DNA of 43,861 nucleotides. Origin: Dehalococcoidia bacterium. Its GTDB lineage: Bacteria > Chloroflexota > Dehalococcoidia > Tepidiformales > Tepidiformaceae. The notes below the pieces were generated by a model. That model ran no database searches. It saw nothing but the letters and a program-made list of their open reading frames with translations, and was not told the DNA's origin. Shown piece after piece: positions 24,341 through 33,568 of the stretch; position 1 is the stretch's first letter, and the number at the start of each line of letters is the position of its first letter. Made by a program: the position numbers and the translations under genes. The stretch lies in NCBI GenBank assembly GCA_003104995.1, contig PQAO01000028.1, positions 1 through 43,861 on the forward strand. Reading direction: 5' to 3'.

Positions 24341-24988
24341 GTGCCTGGTCATACCCCCGACCGCCAGATATGGCTGACCCTCGGCGCCGCCAGCGACCTG
24401 CTCGGCGTCAGCGAGTCCACCATCCGGCGGTGGGCTGATGCCGGCGAAATTCGCTCCTACCGTACCAGCGGCGGCCATCGCCGCATCCTCGAAGAAGACC
24501 TCCGCCACATCGTCGCCAACACCCACGCCGCCGGTGCCGCCCGCGATACCGACCGCATTAGTGACCTCGCCACCGCGCGCGTCAAACGGCGCATTAGCCC
24601 CCGCGGCCGCCCCGGCCACGGTTTCGCCTCGTTCGAAGGCCTGAGCGACGACGCCCGCGACCGCCTCCGCCTTCTCGGCCGCCAGCTCGTCGATCTCTTC
24701 GCCCGCTATATCGCATCCGACTCCAAGCGCGAGCGCTTTGCCGAGGACGCCCGCACAATCGGCCGCGAATATGGGCGCACACTCGTCGGCGAGCACGTCG
24801 GCCTCACTGCCGCCGTCGGCACGTTCAACTCGCTCCGGCGCTCGCTCGAGGAGACCGCCTTTCAGATCGCCACCGAGGCCAGCCTCTCCACCGAAGAGGC
24901 TGTCGAAGCGATCGAGAACATCCTCGTCCTCGCCGACGTTGTCCTCGAAGGGATGGCCTCGGTCTACGAGGCCAACATAGGGCAGTAG
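24341..24988 (+). CDS. MerR/excisionase-type DNA-binding regulator with helical C-terminal domain
   Basis: About 215 residues. Residues 11-55 form a winged-helix MerR/BldC-type domain (LTLGAASDLLGVSESTIRRW, GEIRSYRTSGGHRRI). A basic linker follows, then an all-helical domain from about 105 (DRLRLLGRQLVDLFARYIAS, YGRTLVGEHVGLTAAVGTFN, LADVVLEGMASVYEA). The helical part is reminiscent of RsbR-type N-terminal sensor domains and could bind a small ligand; this is a guess. GTG at 24341 is 8 nt after GAGGAGG and is preferred to the in-frame TTG at 24314. It abuts the yraN stop with no gap. Confidence 0.75.
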   Translation: MPGHTPDRQIWLTLGAASDLLGVSESTIRRWADAGEIRSYRTSGGHRRILEEDLRHIVANTHAAGAARDTDRISDLATARVKRRISPRGRPGHGFASFEGLSDDARDRLRLLGRQLVDLFARYIASDSKRERFAEDARTIGREYGRTLVGEHVGLTAAVGTFNSLRRSLEETAFQIATEASLSTEEAVEAIENILVLADVVLEGMASVYEANIGQ

Positions 24989-25366
24989 TCAGTCGTCCTC
25001 GCCGGGCGGGATGTCGATCCCGCGGAAATGCTCGACGTTTCGCGCCGTCCCCTTCCCGTCGAGTTCCACCGCCACCACATCCACCCGCACCCGTTCCGGG
25101 TCGATCCCGTTCGCCTCCGCGTAGCCCATTGCCGCATGCCACAGCCGCCGTAGCTTGGCAGGCGTCAGCGATTCCGCCGCCAGCCCCGCGGCCCCGCGCC
25201 TCGTGCGTACCTCCACCACCACGATCTCCTCGCCATCGCGCGCCACCAGGTCCAGCTCCGCTCGCCCCACCCGCACGTTCCGGTCGATGACGTGCATTCC
25301 GAGCGACTCCAGCCGGTGAGCCGCCACCCGCTCCCCGAACCCCCCGAGCTGCTGCCGCTCGTTCAC
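24989..25366 (-). CDS. YraN/UPF0102-family nuclease-like protein
   Basis: About 125 residues. GERVAAHRLESLGM and GRAELDLVARDGEEIVVVEV followed by RTR are the conserved UPF0102 blocks, a restriction-endonuclease-like fold in which the Glu/Asp and EVRTR residues form the putative active site. The biological role is not settled. The GTG at 25366 overlaps the rnhB stop (GTGA), suggesting coupling; GTG at 25369 adds one residue. The rnhB-yraN pairing is a common bacterial arrangement and supports the call. Confidence 0.88.
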   Translation of the reverse strand: MNERQQLGGFGERVAAHRLESLGMHVIDRNVRVGRAELDLVARDGEEIVVVEVRTRRGAAGLAAESLTPAKLRRLWHAAMGYAEANGIDPERVRVDVVAVELDGKGTARNVEHFRGIDIPPGEDD

Positions 25367-25989
25367 CACCTGAACGCGAACTGCGCCACGGGAGCGTAGC
25401 TCCTCCGGTGGATCGGGCTCGGCCCGCGTTCCTGGAGTAGCCGCTTATGCTCTGGCGTTGGATATCCCTTGTTCCGGCACAGGTTATAGCCCGGGTACTG
25501 CCCGCACAGTTCCTGCATCAGCGCGTCTCGCGCCACCTTGGCCACAATCGAAGCCGCCGCCACCGCCACGCTCAGCGCGTCGCCGTCGATCACCGGCCGC
25601 ACGTTCGGCAGCGGCAGGTCCAGCGCGTCGCTGATGACCGCGTCCGGCTTCACCCCCAGTGCCTCGAACGCCCGCAGCATGCAGAGCCGCCGCGACGGCA
25701 GGATCCCGATCCGGTCGATCTCCTCCACCGAGGCCCAACCTATCGCGAACGGCACCGACTCCCGGATCTTCTGGGAGAGCTCATCCCTGGTCCGTTCCGG
25801 CAGCACCTTCGAATCGCGTACCTGTGCATACCAGCGGAACCGCCGCCCGGCGGGCAACGCCACCACACCGGCCGCCACAGGCCCTGCCAGCGGCCCGACC
25901 CCCACCTCGTCCACGCCCGCCACCCAGGTGGCCCCGGCGTTCCACGCTTCTTTTTCGAACCGCAACGAGGGGATCGGCGTAGCGCCCAT
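25363..25989 (-). CDS. rnhB: Ribonuclease HII
   Basis: 208 residues; removes ribonucleotides from RNA-DNA hybrids. GVDEVGVGPLAGPVAAG carries Asp27 and Glu28. VRDSKVLPERTRDEL, the second Asp in VISDALDL, and VAAASIVAKVARDALM complete the family blocks; YPGYNLCRNKGYPTPEH is the usual C-terminal signature. I chose ATG at 25989 because TACCAT ends 7 nt before it; an upstream in-frame ATG at 25998 lies within that -10 box. First gene of the rnhB-yraN pair. Confidence 0.95.
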   Translation of the reverse strand: MGATPIPSLRFEKEAWNAGATWVAGVDEVGVGPLAGPVAAGVVALPAGRRFRWYAQVRDSKVLPERTRDELSQKIRESVPFAIGWASVEEIDRIGILPSRRLCMLRAFEALGVKPDAVISDALDLPLPNVRPVIDGDALSVAVAAASIVAKVARDALMQELCGQYPGYNLCRNKGYPTPEHKRLLQERGPSPIHRRSYAPVAQFAFRW

Positions 25990-25996
25990 GCCACGC

Positions 25997-26002
25997 ATGG
26001 TA
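25997..26002 (-). promoter_or_regulatory. -10 box of a leaderless rnhB transcript
   Basis: TACCAT on the minus strand ends 7 nt before the ATG at 25989. No Shine-Dalgarno sequence. The gap to the divergent methyltransferase gene (25990-26171) holds no other gene. Confidence 0.55.
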
Positions 26003-26171
26003 CCCGCCGCGCCCGCCCGCGAAAGGCACTTATGGCGCCTCGGCCCGATTTGCACTGTCTTACCGGCCAGCAAAAGGTCGAGGCGCCAGCAATGACCGGG
26101 CGATGCGGACCACATCCCGGGTCGATTCGGCCCGTCTTCACGTCTGCGCCTCGTGGGCGCATCATTCCCGC

Positions 26172-26756
26172 ATGACCACTCCCGGCCCCGAAAGCTGGCT
26201 CAGGCCCTTCCTCCCGCGCTTTCGGGAGGCGGGCCCTCGCGTGCTCGATGCCGGGTGCGGCCCCGGTGTCGATGCCGCCTTCCTCGCTGCCGAAGGGTTC
26301 GATGTGACCGCCTGCGATCGCCACTGCCCGCCGTCGGCACCCTGGACCGGCCCGGTGGCGTACGTGTTCGCCGATCTGTGCGCGCTCCCGTTCCGCCCTG
26401 CGTCCTTCGATGCGGTGGTCGCCAGCCTCTCGTTGCACTACCTGCCCTGGAGTGCCACGCTGGCCGCCTTCCGCGACAGCGGCGAACTGGTTCGTCCCGG
26501 CGGCTGCTTCCTCTTCCGCGTCAATGCCAGCGACGACGTCCACCACGGCGCCGGCCAGGGCGAGCAACTCGAACCCGGCTTTTTCCGCGTCCCCACCGCA
26601 ATGGTCAGCCACAGCCAGACCAAGCGGTTCTTCACGGAAGCCGATGTCCGTGCCGTCATCCCAACCGGCTTCCGCCTCGAACACCTCGCCCACCGCGCCA
26701 TCCGCCGCTACCAGCAGCCGAAACAAGTTTGGGAGTGCCTGGTGACCCGCGATTAA
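26172..26756 (+). CDS. Class I SAM-dependent methyltransferase
   Basis: About 194 residues. Motif I is VLDAGCGPGVDAAFLAAEG, with FDVTACDRH as the SAM ribose-binding acidic strand, LPFRPASFDAVVASLSLHYL as motif IV, and LVRPGGCFLFRVN as post-motif. The substrate is unknown. The start is chosen at MTTPGP; CATCAT/TCATTC 6 nt upstream could be a weak leaderless -10, and an in-frame ATG at 26103 would add 23 residues with no family similarity. It ends 3 nt from the converging rRNA methylase gene. Confidence 0.85.
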   Translation: MTTPGPESWLRPFLPRFREAGPRVLDAGCGPGVDAAFLAAEGFDVTACDRHCPPSAPWTGPVAYVFADLCALPFRPASFDAVVASLSLHYLPWSATLAAFRDSGELVRPGGCFLFRVNASDDVHHGAGQGEQLEPGFFRVPTAMVSHSQTKRFFTEADVRAVIPTGFRLEHLAHRAIRRYQQPKQVWECLVTRD

Positions 26757-26759
26757 ACG

Positions 26760-27536
26760 TCAGCCGCCCGGAGCAAGCGGGGCCGGCCACTGCCGCCGCC
26801 ACAGATACGCCAGCGCCCCGGTTGCCACGCCCACGTTCAGTGATTCCACCCGCGGGTCCATTGGCAACGCCACCCGGAAGTCGCTCTCTTGCAGCAGGAG
26901 GTGGCTCACGCCTTCGCCCTCGCTTCCCATCACCAGCGCCGTCCGTCCCGGCCAGTCGAATGCCGTCGCCGGCTGTGCTCCCTCCCCCGCATCGGCCGCC
27001 ACCACCCAGTAGTTGGCCTCTTTCAGCGTCTTGATGGCCAGGGCCAGGTTCTGGGGCGCAGCGACCGGGGCGATAAAGCTAATCCCCGAGCTCGCCCGGT
27101 GCACCCCCGGGGTCAGGAGCGCGCCCCGCCGCAGAGGTAGCACCACCGCGTCCACGCCCACGGCAACTGCTGTCCGCAACACTGCGCCGAGGTTCTGCGG
27201 GTCCGTCACCCGGTCCAGCAGCAGGATGAGCGACGACTTCCCCGCCTCCCGCGTTACCGCCCGCAGGTCCACCGGCTGGATGTCTCGCAGCCGCACCAGC
27301 ACGCCCTGGTGCACCCCGTTCGCGGTCAGTTCGTCGAGCCGGTACGCATCGACGGGCTCGGCGTTCAGCCCCCGCGCCCTGGCTTGCTCCACGAGTTCGA
27401 TGACGCGCTCGTTGCGCGTCTCCCGGAAGTACAGCATCGACTTCGCGTAACCGGTCTCCAGCGCCATCGCGCAAGGGTTGATGCCAAAGGCGAGGTCGTC
27501 GGGCGTGCTGTTGGGCTTGGGGCGCATCCGTGCCAT
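26760..27536 (-). CDS. rlmB: TrmH/SpoU-family RNA 2'-O-methyltransferase (RlmB-like)
   Basis: 258 residues. An N-terminal RNA-binding domain (GINPCAMALETGYAKSMLYF, VHQGVLVRL) is followed by the SPOUT knot domain with SLILLLDRVTDPQNLGAVLR, VMGSEGEGVS and ESLNVGVATGALAYLW, motifs 1-3 of TrmH/RlmB enzymes. RlmB methylates a guanosine in the 23S rRNA peptidyl-transferase region; which RNA is modified here is not proven. ATG at 27536 or 27527 are both possible. It is 40 nt downstream of the DUF2298 fusion on the same strand. Confidence 0.88.
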   Translation of the reverse strand: MARMRPKPNSTPDDLAFGINPCAMALETGYAKSMLYFRETRNERVIELVEQARARGLNAEPVDAYRLDELTANGVHQGVLVRLRDIQPVDLRAVTREAGKSSLILLLDRVTDPQNLGAVLRTAVAVGVDAVVLPLRRGALLTPGVHRASSGISFIAPVAAPQNLALAIKTLKEANYWVVAADAGEGAQPATAFDWPGRTALVMGSEGEGVSHLLLQESDFRVALPMDPRVESLNVGVATGALAYLWRRQWPAPLAPGG

Positions 27537-27576
27537 GAGAGCGTTAGTGTCGCACCCGGTGGCCTGCCGGGCACGG

Positions 27577-30500
27577 CTACGGCGCCGCCGGCAGCCCTGC
27601 ACCGCTCGCCGACTGGTAGCTCGCCACCAGCTGGGACTGGTCCACCGCGTAAATCCGGTCGTCTCCGTTCCGGAACACCTCCGCCAGCTCAGGCATCTGG
27701 GCGAACTTCGCCAGCCCCCCGGGCGTGCCATGCACCCGCTCCTCGCCCCCCACCACCACATAGCGCACGTCGTACTTGCGCAGGTAGTCCACCGCCAGTT
27801 GGGTCGACGACGATGCATAGAACATCTCTGTGTCCGCGCGTCGCCGCTGGACCAGCCCCGCGTAGTCGGTCCGTTGCTGGATCTGGTGCCAGTCCCAGCC
27901 GATCACCGCCGGCAGCCCGGTGTACTCCGAGATCCGCCCCGTCCAGCGATAAAGCGGCCCGACCGCCTCGACGATCACCGGCGAGCCCTCCACGTTCTCC
28001 CGCAACCAGTTGATTAACGCCCGGTCATCCTCCAGCCGCAGCGCCACCTCATCCGAAGGGTCCTGCCCCGGCTTCGGCTCCATGAACACCGCGTAGGGAA
28101 GGAAGGCGAACCCGTTGAGCGTCGGCCCCGTCTGCTCGAAGCGCGCATTTTGCCGCGCCCGCGTCCCGGAAATGAGGAACAGGCTCGCGCCGAACACCAG
28201 CACCGCCACCGCGGCCGTCCCGCCAATCGCGCTTACCACGCGCCAGTCGCGTCCCGGCAGGTCCCCGGCGCGCGCGGCGTGTAACACCTGCTTCGCCCCT
28301 CGTCCGGCGTACCAGGCGGCGAACCCGCTCGCCAGCGCCATGAGCTGCCACGCCTGCAGGCTGAACTTGAACACTGTGTTCATCCGCTCGATGTCGTTCT
28401 TCAGTGTCACCACGTCCACGCCCACCGCCACCGCGAAGCCCAGCGCGTAAAGCGCCGTCGCCAGCGTCCTCGGCACATCCTTCTCCGGCCGCGACAATTC
28501 GAACCAGAGCAGGTTCACCAGGAATGCCACCACCACGATTCCCAGCGCGATGGTCGTTAGCCCGAACGCCCACGTGAACGCCGCCACCCCGCTCAGAAAG
28601 ATGGCCAGCGACGCTAGCTCTAGCCGCCCGTTGATCACCGCCAGGAACGGGTTCCGCCCGTGGACGAACCGGCGCTCGACCAGCTCCTCCCGGTAGCGCA
28701 CCGCCAGGAATGCCACCGCGAAGGCAATGAACACGCCGAAGTGCACGAAGAACTGGTGCGCCTTCGTGGTCTCGGGCGCCCTTGTGATCCCCGGGTCGAA
28801 CGTCTCGAAGTGTGTCGTGTACGGCGAGAAGGCCACCGCCGCGATCGCCCCCGCCAGGACCAGATGGCCCACCGTGTCCCACCACCGCTCCTGCCACCGG
28901 CCCGCACGGAGCACCTGCCCCAGCGGGATCCCCGCCGTGGCGATGAGCACCGCCGTCGGGAAGTCCCAGGTGTGCACCGTCCGCACCAGCCCCACTGCCG
29001 CCCCGATCATCCCGGCGATGATCCAGCCATGCACCCGCAGCCGGGACTGCACGCTGACTGCATACGCGACCAGCAGCGCGATCGTCGCGCCGAAAAACGG
29101 CAGCCCCATCAGGTGTGGGTGCAGGTCCGCAAACAGCATCGACCAGTACGGGAACTCTGTGATGTCGAACGAGCCGAAGTGCACCCGCGAACTCCGCCAC
29201 CAGTCGAACGGCGGCAGCGCGGCCCCGCCGAACGCCCACTGCCACAGCCCGCCGGCTATGCCCACCGCTCCGCCCACCACCGGCACGCCTGCCGCCACCG
29301 TCCAGTCGTTGACCGCCTGCAGCCGCTCGATCCACTGGTGGGCGCCGTCCAGGTTCCCGATCCCGATGAGCAGCACCGCCCCGAATGCCCCCGCGATGAG
29401 CGCCGGCCGCGCGGAAACGTGGCCGCCGGCGGCCCGCGCCCGCGTCCCAAGCCCCACCAGCCAGTGCACCACCGTGAACGCAACGCTCGCGGTGAGCGCC
29501 GCGTAGGTCGGCACGCCCAGGTTGAACGCGACCTCAGGAACGATCCGCAGCGCCCGGATCGGCACCGCCAGGAAGAACCACCCCATGTAGTAATAGTTCA
29601 TGCTCCCGCCGCCAAACCACGGGTCGTACGGCGGCATGATGGTCGACCGCGTCACCGCCGTCAGGTAGGCGATCTCCATCGGCTTCTCGCCGCCCTGCGG
29701 GTGGTGCCAGAGGTCCGGGTTGTACGCCCGGATCAGCAGGAAGCTGGAGAATGCCACCAGGAACACGCCCTCGACTGCCAGCCACGAACGCCAGTGCTCC
29801 CGCGCGTCCGCAACCAGCTGGCCCCGCCGCACAACCGCCACCGCGGCGCCAGCCGTTACCGACCCCCCGAACACCGCCCACACCAGCCCACCCGAGAAGT
29901 GCGCCGCGCCCCATGCCACCAGCAGCCACGTGGGTAGCGCCACTGCCGTCAACCCCAGGAACTTGCTGAGGCCGTACCCCCGCCCCGGCAAAGCCTTGAA
30001 CAGCCACGTCACCCACGGCACCGTCGCGAAAGCCGCCACCTCGAGCCACAGCAGCCACCAGAGCCACGGCAGCGAGCTCGCCCACCCGTCCGCGTCGAAC
30101 ACCTCGCCGAACGTCCCGCCGGATTGCTGGGTCTCCGCCTGCTCCGGGGTGAACTGCAGTCCGTTGGTGCGTCCCTGGCGGGGCAGGAGGTTCACCGCCC
30201 GCTCCGGATGTGCCTCATTCAACAGCGCCAGCGCTCGTTCGGGGTCCCATGCGTCCGTCTTCCGGTAGATCCGGACCTCCGGGTGGTCGTACACCGTGAA
30301 CGACTCTTCGGCCCTCGAGTCATCAACCGAGATGCCGAGGAAGGTGGGATGCACCTTGAACGTCTTGACCCGCTCGAACCCCAGCTCGCCCGATTCCAAC
30401 AGCTCGTAGTACCGGATCGTCGCGGGATATTCGCGTTCCAGCTTCTTCACCGACTCGCGGATGCGGTTGGAGGTGATCGCGACATAATCCGCGCTGTTCA

Positions 30501-32169
30501 GCCCCGCTCGGTTCGGGTTCGCCGGGTCCCCATAGATGAGCTTGTACACCTTCTGGGGCGAGTCCGGTTCGTACGGCTCCGTCTCGATCATCCGGTACTC
30601 GCGCGGCCGCTCCGGGAAGTGCCACGGCACCGGGTCATCCCATATCTCGCTGGTGATCGCCGTCCCCCCAGGAAGGTTTTCGTACACCCAGCGCGTCGCT
30701 GCAATTCGCGGGTGCTCCTGGCTGTAGACCGACTGGAACGCCAGCGCCCACCACAACGTCGCGCAGACCACGACCGCGAGCACGCCGGCCGCGAGTATCT
30801 TCGCCCCCTGTGTCCCCGGCGCTATCCGCCTCCCCCACCGCCGAAGCGGCAGCCGATCCGGCCACCGCCCCTCACGCGCCCATTCCCAGAACGCGACCAG
30901 CCCCCACCCGGCCAACACCGCCAGCACCGCGTACATGGGCTGGAAGTAACGCATGAACGCCACGAACCGCGGCCCCCAGAACCCCAGCACCAGCAGGCCC
31001 GCGACCAGCGGCAGCGCGAACGCCATCTCCCGCCGCCGGAACAACAGGAGGCCGGCAGCTACCATCGCGACCCACGACGCGATCCCCAGTGCCGGGCCCA
31101 TGCCCCACAGCACCATGTTCTTGAGCGGCGTCAGGAACGGCGTCGTGCCAGCGAACTGCACGAACGGCGGATAGTCCGCGTTGCCCTGCTGGAAGTCCTG
31201 CTCGCGCTGGAGGTCGTCCCACCAGCGCTGGTTGAGCGCCATGTCCCAGAAGTTCGGCCCGTCGAACGCATAGGGCTGGGCCACCCGAAACACCACGAGC
31301 GAGATGGCGCCCGCCAGGCAGAGCATCGAAAAGTCGTTCGCCCACGTCCAGGGAGGTGCGTTCTCCTGCCCTGCCCCGGTCTCGCCCCGCCACTTGAGCC
31401 CCAGGCGCGGGAAGTCCCTCAGCCCGACTCGCAACCCAAACGCCGCCACCGGCAGCGCCGCGAAGATGGCGCCGTTCACCTTGCACGCCACCGCCAGCCC
31501 GATGGCCCCCCCGAGCCCCACCGCAAGCCACCACGACCCGGCGCCGTCGCTCCTCATCCACAGCACGCTCAGCAGCAGCGTCAGCGTCGCAAAGAACGTC
31601 AGGTACGGGTCCGCCGTCCAGAAGTGCGCGAGCTGCGTCGGCAGCACCGCCAGCGCGTATAACAACGCCCCGAGCAGTCCCGCCCGGCTCCCGAACAGCC
31701 GCAAGCCCACCGCGAACACCAGCAGGATCGTCGCCGTGTCGAACACCGCCGTGACCCGCCGCCCCCACACCACCGTGCGGTCGTACGAGTTGTCCGGCCC
31801 GGCCGGGTCGTCCCCGGCGATGGTTGCCACCGCCTTCACCAGGAACAGCGGGAACGTGCCGTACACGTAGGAGTTGGTTTCGCCGTCGTTGTACGGGTTG
31901 AGCGGGCTGTTCGCCGTATCGAAATATCCGCCCACGCCGTCCGGCCAGTCGATCCGGTTCGCTACCAGCGAAAGGAACCGCTCGTCCGGGTGCATCTGCA
32001 GTGGCCGATTCGACTCCGGCGGCTGGTCCCACCCCAGTCCGTGGAAGCGAAGCGCCCCGCCCAACACCACGATCAGCAGGAGTGCGCCCGCCTCCCATCG
32101 CCAGACCGATGCGATGAACCGCCAAAACACCCGTTGCCAGCCCGCTGTCAACCGGCCTGGCTCAGTCAT
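27577..32169 (-). CDS. Giant GT39-like/DUF2298 membrane glycosyltransferase fusion
   Basis: About 1530 residues in two halves. Residues 1 to about 700 are a multi-span ArnT/PMT-like (GT39/GT-C) region, with an early MHPDERFLSLVANRI (acidic loop 1), about ten hydrophobic helices, and a soluble domain. From about residue 728 (KFLGLTAVALPTWLLVAWG) comes a DUF2298 'Chlor_Arch_YYY' domain, with the name-giving NYYYMGWFF at about residue 857 and FADLHPHLMGLPFFGATIAL, then a soluble C-terminal domain. Both families occur as neighbours in Chloroflexota and archaea; here they are one chain. A role in lipid-linked sugar transfer to envelope polymers is inferred. ATG at 32169 is used; TTG at 32181, closer to GGAGGG, is an alternative. 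Confidence 0.85.
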   Translation of the reverse strand: MTEPGRLTAGWQRVFWRFIASVWRWEAGALLLIVVLGGALRFHGLGWDQPPESNRPLQMHPDERFLSLVANRIDWPDGVGGYFDTANSPLNPYNDGETNSYVYGTFPLFLVKAVATIAGDDPAGPDNSYDRTVVWGRRVTAVFDTATILLVFAVGLRLFGSRAGLLGALLYALAVLPTQLAHFWTADPYLTFFATLTLLLSVLWMRSDGAGSWWLAVGLGGAIGLAVACKVNGAIFAALPVAAFGLRVGLRDFPRLGLKWRGETGAGQENAPPWTWANDFSMLCLAGAISLVVFRVAQPYAFDGPNFWDMALNQRWWDDLQREQDFQQGNADYPPFVQFAGTTPFLTPLKNMVLWGMGPALGIASWVAMVAAGLLLFRRREMAFALPLVAGLLVLGFWGPRFVAFMRYFQPMYAVLAVLAGWGLVAFWEWAREGRWPDRLPLRRWGRRIAPGTQGAKILAAGVLAVVVCATLWWALAFQSVYSQEHPRIAATRWVYENLPGGTAITSEIWDDPVPWHFPERPREYRMIETEPYEPDSPQKVYKLIYGDPANPNRAGLNSADYVAITSNRIRESVKKLEREYPATIRYYELLESGELGFERVKTFKVHPTFLGISVDDSRAEESFTVYDHPEVRIYRKTDAWDPERALALLNEAHPERAVNLLPRQGRTNGLQFTPEQAETQQSGGTFGEVFDADGWASSLPWLWWLLWLEVAAFATVPWVTWLFKALPGRGYGLSKFLGLTAVALPTWLLVAWGAAHFSGGLVWAVFGGSVTAGAAVAVVRRGQLVADAREHWRSWLAVEGVFLVAFSSFLLIRAYNPDLWHHPQGGEKPMEIAYLTAVTRSTIMPPYDPWFGGGSMNYYYMGWFFLAVPIRALRIVPEVAFNLGVPTYAALTASVAFTVVHWLVGLGTRARAAGGHVSARPALIAGAFGAVLLIGIGNLDGAHQWIERLQAVNDWTVAAGVPVVGGAVGIAGGLWQWAFGGAALPPFDWWRSSRVHFGSFDITEFPYWSMLFADLHPHLMGLPFFGATIALLVAYAVSVQSRLRVHGWIIAGMIGAAVGLVRTVHTWDFPTAVLIATAGIPLGQVLRAGRWQERWWDTVGHLVLAGAIAAVAFSPYTTHFETFDPGITRAPETTKAHQFFVHFGVFIAFAVAFLAVRYREELVERRFVHGRNPFLAVINGRLELASLAIFLSGVAAFTWAFGLTTIALGIVVVAFLVNLLWFELSRPEKDVPRTLATALYALGFAVAVGVDVVTLKNDIERMNTVFKFSLQAWQLMALASGFAAWYAGRGAKQVLHAARAGDLPGRDWRVVSAIGGTAAVAVLVFGASLFLISGTRARQNARFEQTGPTLNGFAFLPYAVFMEPKPGQDPSDEVALRLEDDRALINWLRENVEGSPVIVEAVGPLYRWTGRISEYTGLPAVIGWDWHQIQQRTDYAGLVQRRRADTEMFYASSSTQLAVDYLRKYDVRYVVVGGEERVHGTPGGLAKFAQMPELAEVFRNGDDRIYAVDQSQLVASYQSASGAGLPAAP

Positions 32170-32228
32170 GGTCTCTGCCAAACGCCCTCCGGGTGGCGAG
32201 TTGCGCTACAGGATACGATGGCCACCCC

Positions 32229-33536
32229 TCACGCGGACGTGGCCCCTTCAACCCCGGTGATGCCGGCGCTCCGCAACTGCCTTCGCTCGCTTTCCCCAAA
32301 TCCCAGCTCCCCCAGCACCTCCTCCGTGTGCTGGTCCAATTGCGGCGCCGCCGACCTGATCCGCGTCGGTGTGGCGTCCATGCGCAGGGGCGGCCCGAAC
32401 GTCTTGTACGTCCCGAACAGCGGATGCTCGATGTCCACCACGTAGCCGTTCTCGATCAACTGCGGGTCGTGGAACACGTCCGGCGGGAAGTTCAGCGGCC
32501 CGCACGGCACCCCGCCCGCCCGCAACGCCTCAATCCACGCCCCGGTTGTCTTCGTCATGAAAAGGTCCTCGACCTCGCGGACCAGCCGCGTGAGCCGGTC
32601 GTACGCCGCCGGCGTGCCGAGTTCGAACCCCGGCTCGATACGCGGGTCGTCCACACCGGTCACCGCCCGGAACCGTGCGTTCAGCTGGGGGCTCAGGCAC
32701 CCCACGCTCACGAAACTGTCCCGCGTCCGGTAGTGCCGGAAGTAGATGTTCGCGTACCCGCCTCGCACGTAGTGCCGCTCCCAGATGGCCCGCTGCTCCT
32801 CAAATGCCGCCCCGCGTCGGCGCGCCTGCGCCATCTCCGCCCGGTACGGTTCATCCTTCTGCGCGTCCGTGGCGCCGAACCAGCTCAACAACTGGTGCCC
32901 GAGCGCCATCGCCGTCGAGAGCAACGAGGTCTCCACCCGCTGCCCCTGCCCGGTCAGGTCGCGGTGCCGCAGCGCTGCCACCACCCCGAGCGCAGAAAAC
33001 GCGCCCGTCCCCATGTCGTTGAATGCCGGCCGGATGTTCATCGGCGCGCCGTCGCGCTCGCGCGCGGTCAATACCGATGTCCCCGACATCGCCTGGACCA
33101 CCACGTCGTACCCCGGGTCGCCTCCGAAGGGCCCGAGTTTCCCCAGCGGCACGTGCTCAAGGAACACGATCCGCGGGTTGATCGCGGCGAAGTCTTCATA
33201 CGCCAATCCATACCGCGGCAGGTCCGCCGGCTTCATCGACAACATCGCCACATCGGCCCACCGCACCAGCGCTTCCACCACCGGCCGCGCCTCCGGCCGT
33301 GTCACGTCAAGGCAGATCGACCGCTTACCGCGGTTTACCAGGGTGAAGCCCTTGCTCTCTCCCGGGAGGATCGGTTCCATCGTGGAGCGGATGCCATCTC
33401 CGGCCGGAGGCTCCACCTTGATCACGTCCGCGCCCATGTCGGCCAGCAGCAGGCCGGCAAACGGGATGGCCAGCGCCTGCGCAAACTCGACGACGCGCAC
33501 GCCTTCGAGCGCGCCCGGTGGCATTGGTTCACTCAT
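32229..33536 (-). CDS. CaiB/BaiF family CoA-transferase
   Basis: 435 residues, family III CoA-transferase. VVEFAQALAIPFAGLLLADM, GADVIKVEPPAGD, FTLVNRGKRSICLD and GQGQRVETSLLSTAMAL are typical. Asp174 in FNDMGTGAF is the likely catalytic aspartate. These enzymes move CoA between acyl-CoA donors and acids such as oxalate, carnitine or aromatic acids; the substrate is unknown. Start ATG at 33536 follows a -10 box with no ribosome site. It is 59 nt upstream of the DUF2298 gene. Confidence 0.93.
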   Translation of the reverse strand: MSEPMPPGALEGVRVVEFAQALAIPFAGLLLADMGADVIKVEPPAGDGIRSTMEPILPGESKGFTLVNRGKRSICLDVTRPEARPVVEALVRWADVAMLSMKPADLPRYGLAYEDFAAINPRIVFLEHVPLGKLGPFGGDPGYDVVVQAMSGTSVLTARERDGAPMNIRPAFNDMGTGAFSALGVVAALRHRDLTGQGQRVETSLLSTAMALGHQLLSWFGATDAQKDEPYRAEMAQARRRGAAFEEQRAIWERHYVRGGYANIYFRHYRTRDSFVSVGCLSPQLNARFRAVTGVDDPRIEPGFELGTPAAYDRLTRLVREVEDLFMTKTTGAWIEALRAGGVPCGPLNFPPDVFHDPQLIENGYVVDIEHPLFGTYKTFGPPLRMDATPTRIRSAAPQLDQHTEEVLGELGFGESERRQLRSAGITGVEGATSA

Positions 33537-33544
33537 GGCCGCGA

Positions 33545-33550
33545 ACGATA
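33545..33550 (-). promoter_or_regulatory. -10 box of a leaderless CaiB/BaiF transcript
   Basis: TATCGT on the minus strand ends 8 nt before the ATG at 33536. It lies in the 32-nt gap after mscL and would give the CoA-transferase its own transcript. Confidence 0.5.
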
Positions 33551-33568
33551 CAGGATGCCGCCGCCCGC

